From NCBI RefSeq assembly GCF_037975245.1, contig NC_092571.1:13061917-13125916 (forward strand): a DNA stretch of 64,000 bases. Reading direction: 5' to 3'. Position 1 is the stretch's first letter, and the number at the start of each line of letters is the position of its first letter. This document shows, piece after piece, positions 54,106-64,000 of this stretch. This DNA is from Apostichopus japonicus. Its lineage: Eukaryota; Echinodermata; Holothuroidea; Aspidochirotida; Stichopodidae. A program made the position numbers and the translations under genes. The notes beneath the pieces are model-generated. The model was given only the letters and a program-made list of their open reading frames with translations, ran no database searches and was not told where the DNA came from.

Positions 54106-54943
54106 CATAGGCGTACGAGGCGGGGGGCAGACTGCCCCCCAAATTTCCAGAGGACAAGAAATTCGGCAAAAGTCCTGAAAAATTCGGGCAGCCTAAGAGG
54201 ACAATAAAACTATAAATATATATAAATATGCAGTAGCTTGCCCGAATCTTTTTCAAATTTTTGCCCGACAATTCAGTGGAGGGCGTTTTGTTTTTCCCCT
54301 TCAAAGTGATGTTACCATTTTTTCTTCTATTCTAATTTACCAAATTTTTGGGGAAGTGTAAATTTCTAAAACGTGAGATAATAACATAAAGAATGTTCAT
54401 TCATACTTAGTAAAGATTCCTAAATCCTATTGGTCCATTCAGGTCAGCTGACCGTGGTTAATCCTGTGAGTAACGCACGGTAAAATTACGGGGCATCACT
54501 TTAATAAATCTTTGGTTATATGTAACCAAAAATGTTTTGTTTTATGATTTTTCTCCCACACAAATGGTAGTGTATGAATGAACGGGGTTAATCAACGGTC
54601 TAGCGTGCGTTACTCACATGATTAATGCACTCCGGGTGTTAATGCTATCGCTGGATGCACTCGGGCTCCGCCCTCGTGCATCGTTTGCATTATCCCCCGA
54701 TCGTGCATTAATCCTGTGAGTAACGCACGCTAGACCGTTGATTAACCCCTTATTTAGATGCAACTTGCAAGGCCTCAGAAGTGCCATTTCCGGCAATCTG
54801 AGAGCCATTTTTTGCCATTTTTTTTTTTTTTTGTACGCTACGCGCCAACCGATGGTGGCGCTCCACTTAGATAGTGTCACGGGAACTTTCGGGCACAAAA
54901 GTTTCCGCCCCCCCCCAAAATGAAATGGTCCCGTACGCCTATG
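54106..54943. mobile_element. hAT-like element, 838 bp, with perfect 8-bp target duplication
   Basis: It begins CATAGGCGTACG and ends CGTACGCCTATG, a perfect 12-bp inverted repeat. GATATGAC occurs on both sides (54098-54105 and 54944-54951). The right part (54765-54905) is related to the interior of the 12597 MITE. A near-perfect 46-bp foldback sits inside at 54585-54748. The element is nested in the larger inverted-repeat-bounded region 53241-56670. Confidence 0.9.
54585..54748. repeat. 46-bp inverted repeat (foldback) with 72-base loop
   Basis: The left arm 54585-54630 and right arm 54703-54748 are reverse complements with one mismatch in 46. The loop contains a second, imperfect palindrome (ATGCACTCGGGC and GCCCTCGTGCAT). 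A direct partial copy of the right arm (CCTGTGAGTAACGCACG) also occurs near 54463-54479. Confidence 0.9.
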
Positions 54944-55232
54944 GATATGACATGAGCATCTACGTGATGAATTACACTTTTGAATGAATAGCACTCTTCT
55001 TTGGGGTGTTGGGGTGGGGTTCCTTTGTATACTTTGACTCAGTATTCAGTTTTGAACAATTAAAGACATATATTGCAGGGGTTGAACATCATCATAGCTT
55101 ATTTCCAATTTTGAAATATAACATGTTCAAACATGTTTTTTTATTTATTTATTTTTTTTTTATTTTTTTTTATTGTTATTATTATTTTATATGATTATAT
55201 TTTTTCATTTCACTATTAGTTATTTTATTTCA

Positions 55233-55302
55233 GGGCCTCGAGGAGATAAGCTTTACGCTAACCGAGTATACCCTTTAATGTTAAATAAATAAATAAATAA
55301 TA
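55233..55302 (+). mobile_element. Retroposon 3' tail with AAAT repeats
   Basis: CCTCGAGGAGATAAGCTT, GCTAACCGAG and then TAAATAAATAAATAA look like a retroposon terminus with a microsatellite tail. No coding part is visible. Confidence 0.4.
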
Positions 55303-56284
55303 AACATAGAAGAACCCTGTTGATGCTGGTGGAGGTCAGAAATCATCTAGGGTCAACACAGGTCAAAGTGTGTACATTTTGTAAACACCGTATCGTAGGA
55401 AGGGTAACATTGACAAGTCTTGACAGGTCTCGTACTTGGCATATAGTGTACCGTGTTAATAGGTAGAACACCCTCCCTATATTGATGTTGGTGGAGGTTT
55501 AAGATCATATAGGCTCAACAGAGAACACATGCATTTTTGCATTGTGGATATTGGAGTTGAAAGGTAATATTAGGTTTAAAGAGTTCCAAAGGTGTGAAGG
55601 ACTAAATCATGTTATTGCAAGAAGTGGCTAACATTTTGACAAATTTCCCAAAACAAATAAAAAAATAAATTGACAGATTTCATACATGGGGTTTTGAATC
55701 CACCATATCAAGTAGCCCCTTTTGTCTTTGGCATAAGCTAAAGGTCATCTGGGATCAAAAGAATGTGTTTCCCACTTTCACTGTTTCAGTTGCATGACCA
55801 GTGCCTAAGTACTATGTCATAGTATGAAGAAAGCCTTACAAATATGGCATGTAATGTTTGAAGGCAAAACCAAATATACAATCCACATTTCACAGTGTGT
55901 TACTCTATGATCAAGCATTCAAGCATGTTTTGTTTTTCTTGGTTCCAAACAGAGACAAACTTCTTTGGCACAGAAGAGGAAAAGGACTTCCTTGGAAGAA
56001 GATGGTGCAGGATCTTCAGAGTGATGATTGTTTTCTATTACATGTGCTTTCTCTGACAATGTCAGGATTTGAACTTTATTACAATAAATTGACAGTACAG
56101 AAAGCATTCAAGTCTATAACTCTTTTCTGACAGTGTTGGAAGCACCAGACAGTGCCAACCATTCTGAATATAATATATAATAATTACATTCACAACTCGA
56201 ATAACCCGTCTAAAGTACTCACAGCAGTTTTTCGAAATGCTTTTAGATGCCATTTTTTATGATGTTATACCATTTGTCAAAACA

Positions 56285-56630
56285 TAACTATAACGTCTTT
56301 ACAACTTTTTCTGAACCATTTAAAAAAATTGTGCTGACATCGAAATCATGTGATATAAAACGATTTTATATAAAATTTTAACCTGGTATTCTAGCGACTC
56401 AACATTTAATGTTTTTATAACGTTATTTTATAAGGTTATCGTAATATTTCTCAGTCGAAATGTTATTATAACGTCTTTACAACATTTTCTGCAACATCGT
56501 TGTGCTGACATCGAAATAATGTTATATAAAACGTTTAACGTTGTAATAACGTTATCCTGCTATTCTAGCGACTCAACATTTAACGTTTTAAAAACATTAA
56601 TTATAACGTTATTATAGCATTTGTTCAAAT
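56285..56630 (+). repeat. 178-bp duplication, two copies
   Basis: TAACGTCTTTACAAC recurs at 56291 and 56469. Both copies continue with GTGCTGACATCGAAAT and TTCTAGCGACTCAACATTTA. Confidence 0.8.
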
Positions 56631-56670
56631 ATTTTCCTGATATTTTAAAAACGTTTTTGTGTTTGCTGGG

Positions 56671-59600
56671 TTAGTTATAGTTACTTTCCCCTCGGAGGCA
56701 AAATTCGGCGTCTAAATTTTCATTTTTTTTTTCTGGGGGAGGACTCTCCGTAGTACCCCGTATACAGTCTCCCTCTGCTATAACATCCTTTATTAATTCG
56801 TCTCGGGCCAACTTCCACGAAAGTTTAGCCACCTACATTAACTTCAGTCGGGGAACTCGCGTCTAGATCTACTTATGCAGATCTAAGTTATTATTAAAAT
56901 ATTCCTCTTCAGAATGCACTATTTGACCCTCAAAAGTTTAATTTCAGAAAGACCCCACCCCACCCGTCCCCTTCCCCTTCATAGAAACTGATCGGCCTCG
57001 ATCACTGACCCAACTGATGCACACTCCTTAAGAAAATCGTTCATTAGCCTCTGGCCCTACCGCAAAAGGTCAGGCTTCCACTTCAATCAGTCGGGGAATT
57101 TTGAATCCCCCCCCCCCCTTTCCAGCTTTGCAATCCTATGCATGCCACTACCCACATGTGAGCGTACATCTGATCAAGTGATTTATTTCAGCCTATAGAG
57201 GACTAATTACAGACAGTAGCCGGCTTACTCAATGACCAGAGGAGGGGGCATAAATCGACTTGGGTAAACAGTTACATATATCGCATTACTAAGATTTCTC
57301 CACTAGGACCTGGTCGTCGTTTACGGTAATCTTTCGTAATACGATTGAAGAACGAACAGCTTAGTATTTCAACTGGCTTCTCTTTCTCAGCTGAACATTA
57401 TGCAACAGTATGATGTAGCTGTGTAAAACGAGGCAGCTGTTACGAAACTCCCTGTACTTTTCCCAGTAACGATATGAAATTCGCATGCATGCAGTGATCC
57501 ATGGGGAAATACCTGCATGGACTTAAATTACAATCAGCGTGCAGATCCTGGTGATTCGGATCATGCAGTTGTTACTATACCTATCTCTGCACTATAAACA
57601 TTCACGGTTTAATTTATTGGTCCTACACTTGAACTTAAACTATAGTCTCAACTCTGCCTGAACCGAAACAAAAGGCTTGGTCTTGCTTTCTACGACCCTG
57701 GCTCCACCTAACGCTCGGGACGGTAATTTTTCGCAGAAAACCCCATGGAGTCTCGGTGTGTTTATTTACCGAAGTTCAAGCACGCTATTTTCAATGTAAC
57801 ATTAAATTCACTGTGTTCTCTCTGCGGTTGATCGTGTTACATAACCAAAAACACAAAGGCCAAGGTTTTTGTTTTGTTCAATTCTTTTATTTTTCGCTGC
57901 CAATTAACAAATTCAGCACATATTTTGTTATGCAAAGTATAAAAATAATATAATCAGCAGTTTTTTTTTTTCAAATAGAAAAGGTTAGCCCGATAGATGT
58001 GTTCATATTTCTTTCGATAAGCATTAGTCTCTCAATAGAGTGAGTTAAATTTCTCCATGACACTGTTCCCATTTCCAGTAACTAAGAACTAATTTTCTGT
58101 TCAAGTAAATCTATTAGCGGATTAGGTTTTAGAGAAGTTAATGCGCAACTAGCGGAGTTAATCAAACATCGTAGCATATATACTACGCCATCATGCATAT
58201 GGATTACAAGCTATTACCAAAAATAAATGCAACCCAGTTCACTAAGCAAAAGGTTGTTATCAATCACAAGCATAGTCCAGACACCGGGGCTGGTGTTGGT
58301 GGGGGAGCGGAGGTGGGGGAGGGGATGCACCACTACACACTCAACAAATGCACCACTATCCGACTCCTTCCCGCCCCACTCCCAATCTGAGACCTGTGTG
58401 TGTGTGTGGGGGGGGGGGGGGTCGGTAATTTAACAAGTCACAAGGAGCGTATGTAATCCTCTATATAGTATTGGTGCCCGCCATTATTGATGCCGGCCAG
58501 CAATCCAACCAACCGGAGGATATATGTCAGTTCCTGAAGCAAATAGTTTTGATTCCATATTCCAAACTAAAATTTGAGGATAATATCTTACTCTTAAGTG
58601 CAGACAGCCTTTGGCAGTAATATACAATAAATCCAACCACCCGTTAAATATGATGATTTTTTTTTTATAATTATGCTGCTAAGAACAAAAACACTTTCTA
58701 CGGTGTCACACGTACATTTGGCCATGTACTTTTTGGAAGCAATTGGAAACGTGTTTTGGCCTTTCAGCCTGTCTGATATTAAAGAATTATCTTTTCGGTC
58801 AAATCATCCACTATTCCCTAACTACACCGTGTCACCTATCCACAGTCTCAGGTTCTTTCCCACCTCTCGTCTACCACATTGGCTTAGTATACTCATTAGT
58901 CACATATACAAAATAAACTACACCGTGTTACAGAACAAACTGTATCTCAATGCAGTAAAGCAAAGTGGGTAATATTTATTCCTCCTATGGGTAGCCGCTT
59001 ATGACTTTATCTGGCTTCCGTACATTCATCTTGCGACATGTGATAAATTAAGGCATATTTTGCGTGTTCTTGCAGACACCGCACCCGACCGTTCACGTTG
59101 ATCACGCACTACGTTCAGTAAGTCAAAGGTTAGGTTTTTCTCAGCAAACGACATTAATAATACGTATATATGTATATATATATATATATATATTACGTAT
59201 GATTCGTGTTATTATGTTCTCTTTAACAAAATGACCTGGCAGGTGTTGTCATATCGTGGTTGTTTTTCTGGAAACGTGTAAATCTTGGAAATTCCCTTAG
59301 TTTTTATCAAAATTACGCATGATAATTCATTTATTCAAACCCGGATCTGAGGGTAGAAAGTTGTTTGGTTGTACCTGAATCTTGCAAAACGATTAAAGAG
59401 GAACGACTCAGAGCAAAGGATATGTGACGCAGGGTACCAACGACTATATAAAAAAAATGATGCAGTAACCCCGGTAAAAGTATGAGGGAAATGGAGGGTG
59501 TAGAATGTGCTGCTTATGAGTGCACCTAACCCTCATGACCAGTTAATGCTTTGAACATGATTTGGGACCATGCCTCGCGCATCCCTATACCTCCAACAGT

Positions 59601-60886
59601 ATACCCACAGTAGAAGTCATAATACAATTGCAGGGACAGTAGTTAACTCTGACTGTTATTTAGACATAGATAATTATATCTATAAAATAACTATATATCA
59701 CTATGTAGGTTACACACTATCAGTTAGAAGAGCTTTGGGTAACCTATTTCAGAAGCCATCTACCAGAGTGTTGTTTTCATTCAGAGTAAATACAAATGAA
59801 CAGATTTGCATTTACAAACGGAAAACACACAAGTATAGGCCTACACGCATATGCGCGGCCACCCCAACCTGCCAGTATGTAACTAAGTACAGAATTTGTA
59901 TTACAGCATATGACGAAATTACACATGCACCTCAAATTTACCAAATTTAGAATATGGTAAAGGGGCAATGTCCTAGCCTTTATAGGACAGGATGTACGGT
60001 GTATATGGTTCGAGTTCGGGTGTACTAAACGGCTCATACTAACGCAGGATTGTTACATTATTGAACACCCAGGGATATTACCGTTAAGCATTATTTTATC
60101 GCGTTGTAGTCACCAGCTGATATGGATGAGGTGTGGGGTATTCTGATAGTCGGCCGTGTGACGTAATACGGTAATAGGACTATAATGATGTAAATGTGTG
60201 TGTGTCATAGCGATGTGCACTGAGTATCCATCAACCGCCCGTTTCATGCAAGAGGATGCGCACGCACCACAGACACTACATTCTTCTTCTTTTTCTAAAT
60301 AGTTAGGCTTCTGCCAAAGTAACGGTTGATTGTATCGATTCGATGACTTTTTGTCTCTTCAACTAATTAAACATATATTTTGACATAACGCGATTAAATC
60401 TTCATTGTTAATACCAATGCCACGCGTTTACTGGAATATTGTATAGAGCGCTCGCAATATTATCAACGCGTTTGACATCAGCTTTACACATCACCTGTGT
60501 GTATTCTGACCAAGGGGTGTTGATTGACTCCCATATGAATCTCGTATCCACTTATAATGGACTCTGCACAGCGATCATGTAACAGACCCACTTAAAACAG
60601 TATAAAGTGCACATTACGTCGTAGCCCTATTGTAGAACCTTTGATTTACAAATTATAGCATTCTCCAACCTTTCCCCAACAACCCTCCCCTACACCCACC
60701 CATAAACCCGATGCATTGACTTATTTCTTGAGCCGGTGTTGTTTCTCCTTGAAGCAAGAACTACGGGGAACAGCGTCCAAAAATTACGTTCATTGTTTGG
60801 AAAGGTCGCACTATCCAAAATGTAAGAGTCCCTTTAATGGTCCCCCACGATGACCTCGTAATATCTGCAGGGTGAGCGTCGAGTGG
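56671..60886. other. Intergenic region without recognised genes
   Basis: Contains homopolymers, a GT/G tract at 58396-58422 and the TA palindrome at 59164. The 126-codon frame at 59570-59950 has no protein-like features. Confidence 0.5.
59164..59193. repeat. (TA)n microsatellite in a palindrome
   Basis: The TA run is bordered by AATACGTA on the left and TTACGTAT on the right, so the whole is palindromic. Confidence 0.85.
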
Positions 60887-60893
60887 TATAAAA
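60887..60893 (+). promoter_or_regulatory. Possible TATA box of BRICHOS-like gene
   Basis: TATAAAA at 139 bases before the ATG of exon 1. No further promoter evidence is visible. Confidence 0.35.
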
Positions 60894-61025
60894 CTCAACG
60901 ATCTTCTTACACCTGCCACATTATTATACGCAGTGCCTGGTATCATCGCATGTTGTCGCAGTATAGTCTGTATACTTTGATTTCTCGGGAGCTTTGATTG
61001 AAAGGAAAAAAAAACGGAAAGAAAG

Positions 61026-61112
61026 ATGAAGTTAGAGACAGGAATAAATGAGAAAGGATCGGAAGGTTCAACTGTGGTTCCTATACAAACACTGGTGCCA
61101 GCTGTACCTTAT
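61026..61112 (+). CDS. BRICHOS-like gene exon 1
   Basis: Encodes 29 residues from MKLETGINEKGSEG to QTLVPAVPY, a hydrophilic cytosolic tail. Donor TAT|GTAAGT. A TATAAAA box lies 139 bases upstream of the ATG. Confidence 0.65.
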
Positions 61113-63132
61113 GTAAGTATTGCTGAAATTCACTGAAGTGAAACACGTAGGTCTTTGTGATTTTCTAGTCTGTGATACCCTATGGTGGAAAGCACAAACT
61201 TTCAAACACTTATTTCTGTAACGATAAATATACTTAATAAGTATAATAGGTTAGCATAATTTACTTCTAAGTAGGCAAACGCGGAAGCGTGATGGTATTT
61301 TACTACTTTGGGAATGTAAATACTTTCAAACGCTAATTTTGCGTCACGGACTGTTGTCCAACTTTAAAGGCATTGAAGACTCGCACCAAACCGCGTGCCG
61401 CCATTATTAAAAAGTTAACTTTCCGTTGCTTGCAAGTGAAGTTTTTCTCTTGTCGCTTCAAAATGCAGACAGTAATGAAACGTGATACCTTGTTATCTTT
61501 AGCTGGACCTGAGATGTCCATCGCTGTATCGTTTGTACACTGTGCTGTGGGTATTGACCGCAGCTGTATGTACTGACTGTACACTAGTGTTTAATTACGG
61601 TCGACCGAAGTCAGTTTCTCAGATTCATATTTTAACGTCCATGATGATGAATTGTCAACAACTGTGTAACTGGACGACATACATTAATCTTGAAGTGACG
61701 CGAACTCGGGACCTTATGATTGAAAGGCACCGGCGTCAACCACTGAACTATAACACTCCTTATATTCACAATATCTCTCAGACTAGGTATAATAGCATAA
61801 CTTTATTAGAACAAGGTCTCTGACTAGGTAACTGATATTAGTATACTAAGACCTATGATCTACTAACAGTACCAGTTAGCTCAAGTTCTAACTGATGTTC
61901 GATGAAGCTGAGGTAAAATTGACGTACCATATTTATATATTTTGTGACTGCATGTGTGTTGCTATTTTAATCTTATAGTAAGATATTTCCATGTATTATG
62001 TTGCTATCTTTTGCCATCTACTCGTACATGATGAAAACATTTTCTTTCTTCTTTTTGTGTACAAACTGTTTATAGACTCGCTCGCAAAAATGGCCTGTCG
62101 TAACAACGTTATTATTCATCGCTCTGCTTGGCGTGATGGCGTTTGCCTTGTACGTTTCCTTTTCTCCTGGAGCTCAATACTCAATGACCGGGGACGCAGG
62201 CTTTTCCGAAGTGGATTATGAGTTATTGGCTTCAGCAATGCAAACCAAACAGGTAAACAACAAGACGTTAAAATAGGTGACCAGTGTTGCCCACGAATAT
62301 GCTAGAAAGTCCAACAAAGGTTAATCATGCTCCGCACACTTCAACAAACATTTTGCTACCACCCCACATTTTTTTTCTCACTTGAGACTTTAATTGTTTT
62401 ATTCAACACTCCTCAATTTTCTGGGAATATATACGGTATTGGAGTATTGACATTGTTGGTGTTAAATGAATAAAATATCTGTTCGACTCCGAAAATTTCG
62501 TCGCCCAGAGAATTTCATTCGGACCCAAGGAATTCTGACTTAAACTTAAAATGAATTAAATATTCACACATAATTAAACATCCGCCTATGTGTTACGAAG
62601 ATATCTGGTTAGTTTTAACCTTTGTAAATATTAGCTATTATACATTAACATAGAATGTGTCGTCTGTCCTTCCATGAATATTTCATTTACGACTTTTCTG
62701 TCATTAGAGCACGCAATAAGTACCTATTTGAAACTATTATTGAAATCGTTATTGTGCGTGGGAAAGTTTTCTTATAGTGGCTAATTTATACGCTACAATT
62801 CTATAACTGCACAGTTGTATCTACTACGTTACTATGGGCATCCGTATAACCGAGCAGATTTAGGGTCTTTTCCTGAGAATACCAATGGTTGAAGCCTTGA
62901 ACCTTACATCGCTTTTACAGGTGATTAGAATAATTGAATCATTAATGAATCATTAAATGAAAATTATCATTTTATTTTTTTCGCGATTTAGAATTTTAAC
63001 CTCCGCATTGATATCGATGGTGAGAAATGCACAGAATCTGTACACGCAGACGATAGACAGAACATAGTGACTTTCCACTACACTGGTGAAAACGGACGAG
63101 AGGGAGGTGTAGCTATGTATGATTTCAACCAG
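61026..63132 (+). CDS. Type II membrane protein, probably BRICHOS-domain family, 5' part
   Basis: Three phase-0 exons join cleanly: 61026-61112, 62076-62252, 62992-63132 (135 codons), continuing past the window. Residues 1-37 are a short hydrophilic cytosolic tail. Residues 38-57 form one membrane helix (TTLLFIALLGVMAFALYVSF), without a cleavable-signal look, so a type II anchor is expected. The luminal part ends NIVTFHYTGENGREG and VAMYDFNQ. An alternation of short strands ending in a YDFNQ/HDFN-type motif is typical of the start of BRICHOS domains (ITM2, chondromodulin), which act as intramolecular chaperones in the secretory pathway. The two conserved BRICHOS cysteines are not reached, so the family call is inference. 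Another single-pass luminal protein is possible. Confidence 0.7.
61451..61610 (+). repeat. 157-bp dispersed repeat, copy 2
   Basis: Direct-orientation copy of 39831-39987, with a few substitutions and small indels. It lies in intron 1 of the BRICHOS-like gene. Confidence 0.9.
61698..61765 (-). mobile_element. tRNA-like retroposon fragment
   Basis: On the minus strand TATAGTTCAGTGGTTGA resembles a box A and GGTCCCGAGTTCGC a box B. The arms do not close as a clean cloverleaf. It lies in intron 1 of the BRICHOS-like gene. Confidence 0.4.
62076..62252 (+). CDS. BRICHOS-like gene exon 2 (membrane helix)
   Basis: Encodes 59 residues: TRSQKWP, a hydrophobic helix of about 20 residues, then a polar luminal linker ending ASAMQTKQ. 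A long pyrimidine tract precedes TATAG; donor CAG|GTAAAC. Confidence 0.75.
62992..63132 (+). CDS. BRICHOS-like gene exon 3
   Basis: Encodes 47 residues, NFNLRIDIDGEKC to AMYDFNQ, the presumed start of the BRICHOS fold. The acceptor follows a T-rich tract; donor CAG|GTATGT. Confidence 0.75.
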
Positions 63133-64000
63133 GTATGTTTATGTTATCGCAGTTACAAATCGCCGTATGCATCTTTGAACCACCATGTTTTGATAACATG
63201 TGAAACAATAAATTTGGAAACGATAGATGGGTGGTCGGCATTCGACATGATTGGTTGTCTTTTGTACAGTAGCATGCATACTAAAAGGAAATTTTAGGCA
63301 GGAATTTAGTCTTGATATTTTATAATTCTCCCCCTCTCCCCCACCATAGAGAAAAGAGAGGATCATGAGTGTTGCTCATGTTTGTGTAGCTGTTCCAGTT
63401 TTCACATTATTAGAAGATTGATCATTGAAAATGGTGTGTGATCTTGTAATTAGGTCAAATTTCTGGCACTGAAAGTATTTTGCACGCAACAATGTACCGG
63501 TACTGCAGGGTTTCATCAAATATCTCAGCTTTATATCATACACGTATTATTTATTTCTCATTTTTTGTATATTTCGAATCTTGGTTAAGAAAAAAAAGTC
63601 CGAATTTTCTCAAAGTTTCCACGATGATAAATATTGCCAAGGTTGATCATTCACATTCATTTAGCTTTTAAAACACTCTACTGGACTGACACTGTATTGG
63701 AAGGAGGTTGGCAAACTTACCCTCTTATAAATGAATGCCGTAAAAATAATCCCCGAGAAGAAGAAGAAGAAGAAGAAGAAGAAAGAGAAAAAAAAACCTT
63801 TGTGGAAATTCTAAAACAACAGCAGTTTTCACTATTTTAAGTAAAGCGTCACAACAGTGCCAGGCAGAGAGAGTCAGAAACATTAATGGTGCACAACTAT
63901 ACACATTGAAATTGAAGATAGAATAGTGACCATGACGGTCACTTTTCCCTATCTACACATTAAATTTATGGGAGGCCAAATTGTGTTGCGTTCTGTTGAA
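63133..64000 (+). other. Start of intron 3 of the BRICHOS-like gene
   Basis: AT-rich with a GAA microsatellite. No exon with the expected BRICHOS cysteine motif is present before the window ends. Confidence 0.5.
63757..63783 (+). repeat. (GAA)n microsatellite
   Basis: GAAGAA repeats; the poly-Glu open frame across it is not a gene. Confidence 0.85.

Larger units (their letters stand above)
53241..56670. mobile_element. Large element bounded by CCCAGCAAACAC inverted repeats
   Basis: The left end reads CCCAGCAAACACATAACG and the right end is its inverted relative, ending GTGTTTGCTGGG. Both inner margins are rich in AACGTT/TATAACG motifs. Inside lie a 110-bp tandem array, the 838-bp hAT element and a 178-bp duplication. 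I see no clear target duplication beyond TT. The ends could therefore belong to two separate copies of one family. Confidence 0.55.

Noticed and set aside
59570-59950. 126-codon open frame
   Set aside because: No domain, helix pattern or splice signals recognised; the composition looks like translated AT-rich non-coding DNA.
59955-60030. tRNA gene suggested by GGTTCGAGTTC
   Set aside because: Only a box-B-like word is present; no acceptor, D or anticodon arms pair.
63634-63840. Poly-Glu frame
   Set aside because: Produced by a GAA microsatellite in an intron.

Overview
This is AT-rich, intron-rich animal nuclear DNA: short exons with GT-AG borders, kilobase introns, many tandem arrays and many small transposon remnants. 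The proteins are clearly metazoan. The style of the genome suggests a marine invertebrate deuterostome such as an echinoderm, but that guess rests on general impression and not on a diagnostic gene. I found no bacterial, organellar or viral region.

Four protein genes are supported. (1) About 145-38850, minus strand: the 5' two fifths of an ACAP-type Arf GTPase-activating protein. Thirteen exons join without a frame break into 332 codons that cover the whole BAR domain and the first part of the PH domain; the ArfGAP and ankyrin parts lie beyond base 1. (2) 40665-45467, plus strand: a complete seven-exon PUSL1/TruA-type tRNA pseudouridine synthase-like gene of 301 codons. It is divergent from ACAP, with 1.8 kb between the two start codons. 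(3) 48656-50350, minus strand: an uninterrupted 564-codon BTB-BACK-Kelch protein (Cullin-3 adaptor type), convergent with PUSL1. (4) 61026-63132 and beyond, plus strand: the first three exons of a type II membrane protein that probably enters a BRICHOS domain and runs off the window.

The rest is intron and intergenic DNA rich in mobile-element debris. Four non-autonomous hAT-like elements can be delimited by terminal inverted repeats and 8-bp target duplications (12597-12923, 23035-24715, 37856-38181, 54106-54943). Three LINE 3' ends keep recognisable C-terminal reverse-transcriptase-polyprotein codons (19929-20105 with a 13-bp target duplication, 35581-35700, 41515-41868 antisense). There are also a larger inverted-repeat-bounded element (53241-56670), a 150-bp foldback, a TTAGGG-rich element with 17-bp inverted ends, a degenerate hammerhead-ribozyme-like motif and tRNA-like SINE pieces. 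Tandem arrays with units of about 35, 42, 106, 110, 135, 178, 204 and 321 bp are present.

The genes are unrelated in function: Arf6/membrane trafficking, RNA modification, ubiquitin ligase substrate recognition and a membrane or secretory-pathway protein. I see no operon-like system and no convincing undescribed pathway. The most useful second looks are the Arg-to-Gln change beside the catalytic Asp of the PUSL1 protein, the well-bounded hAT families, the palindrome nested in one of them, and an RFX X-box upstream of the Kelch gene.
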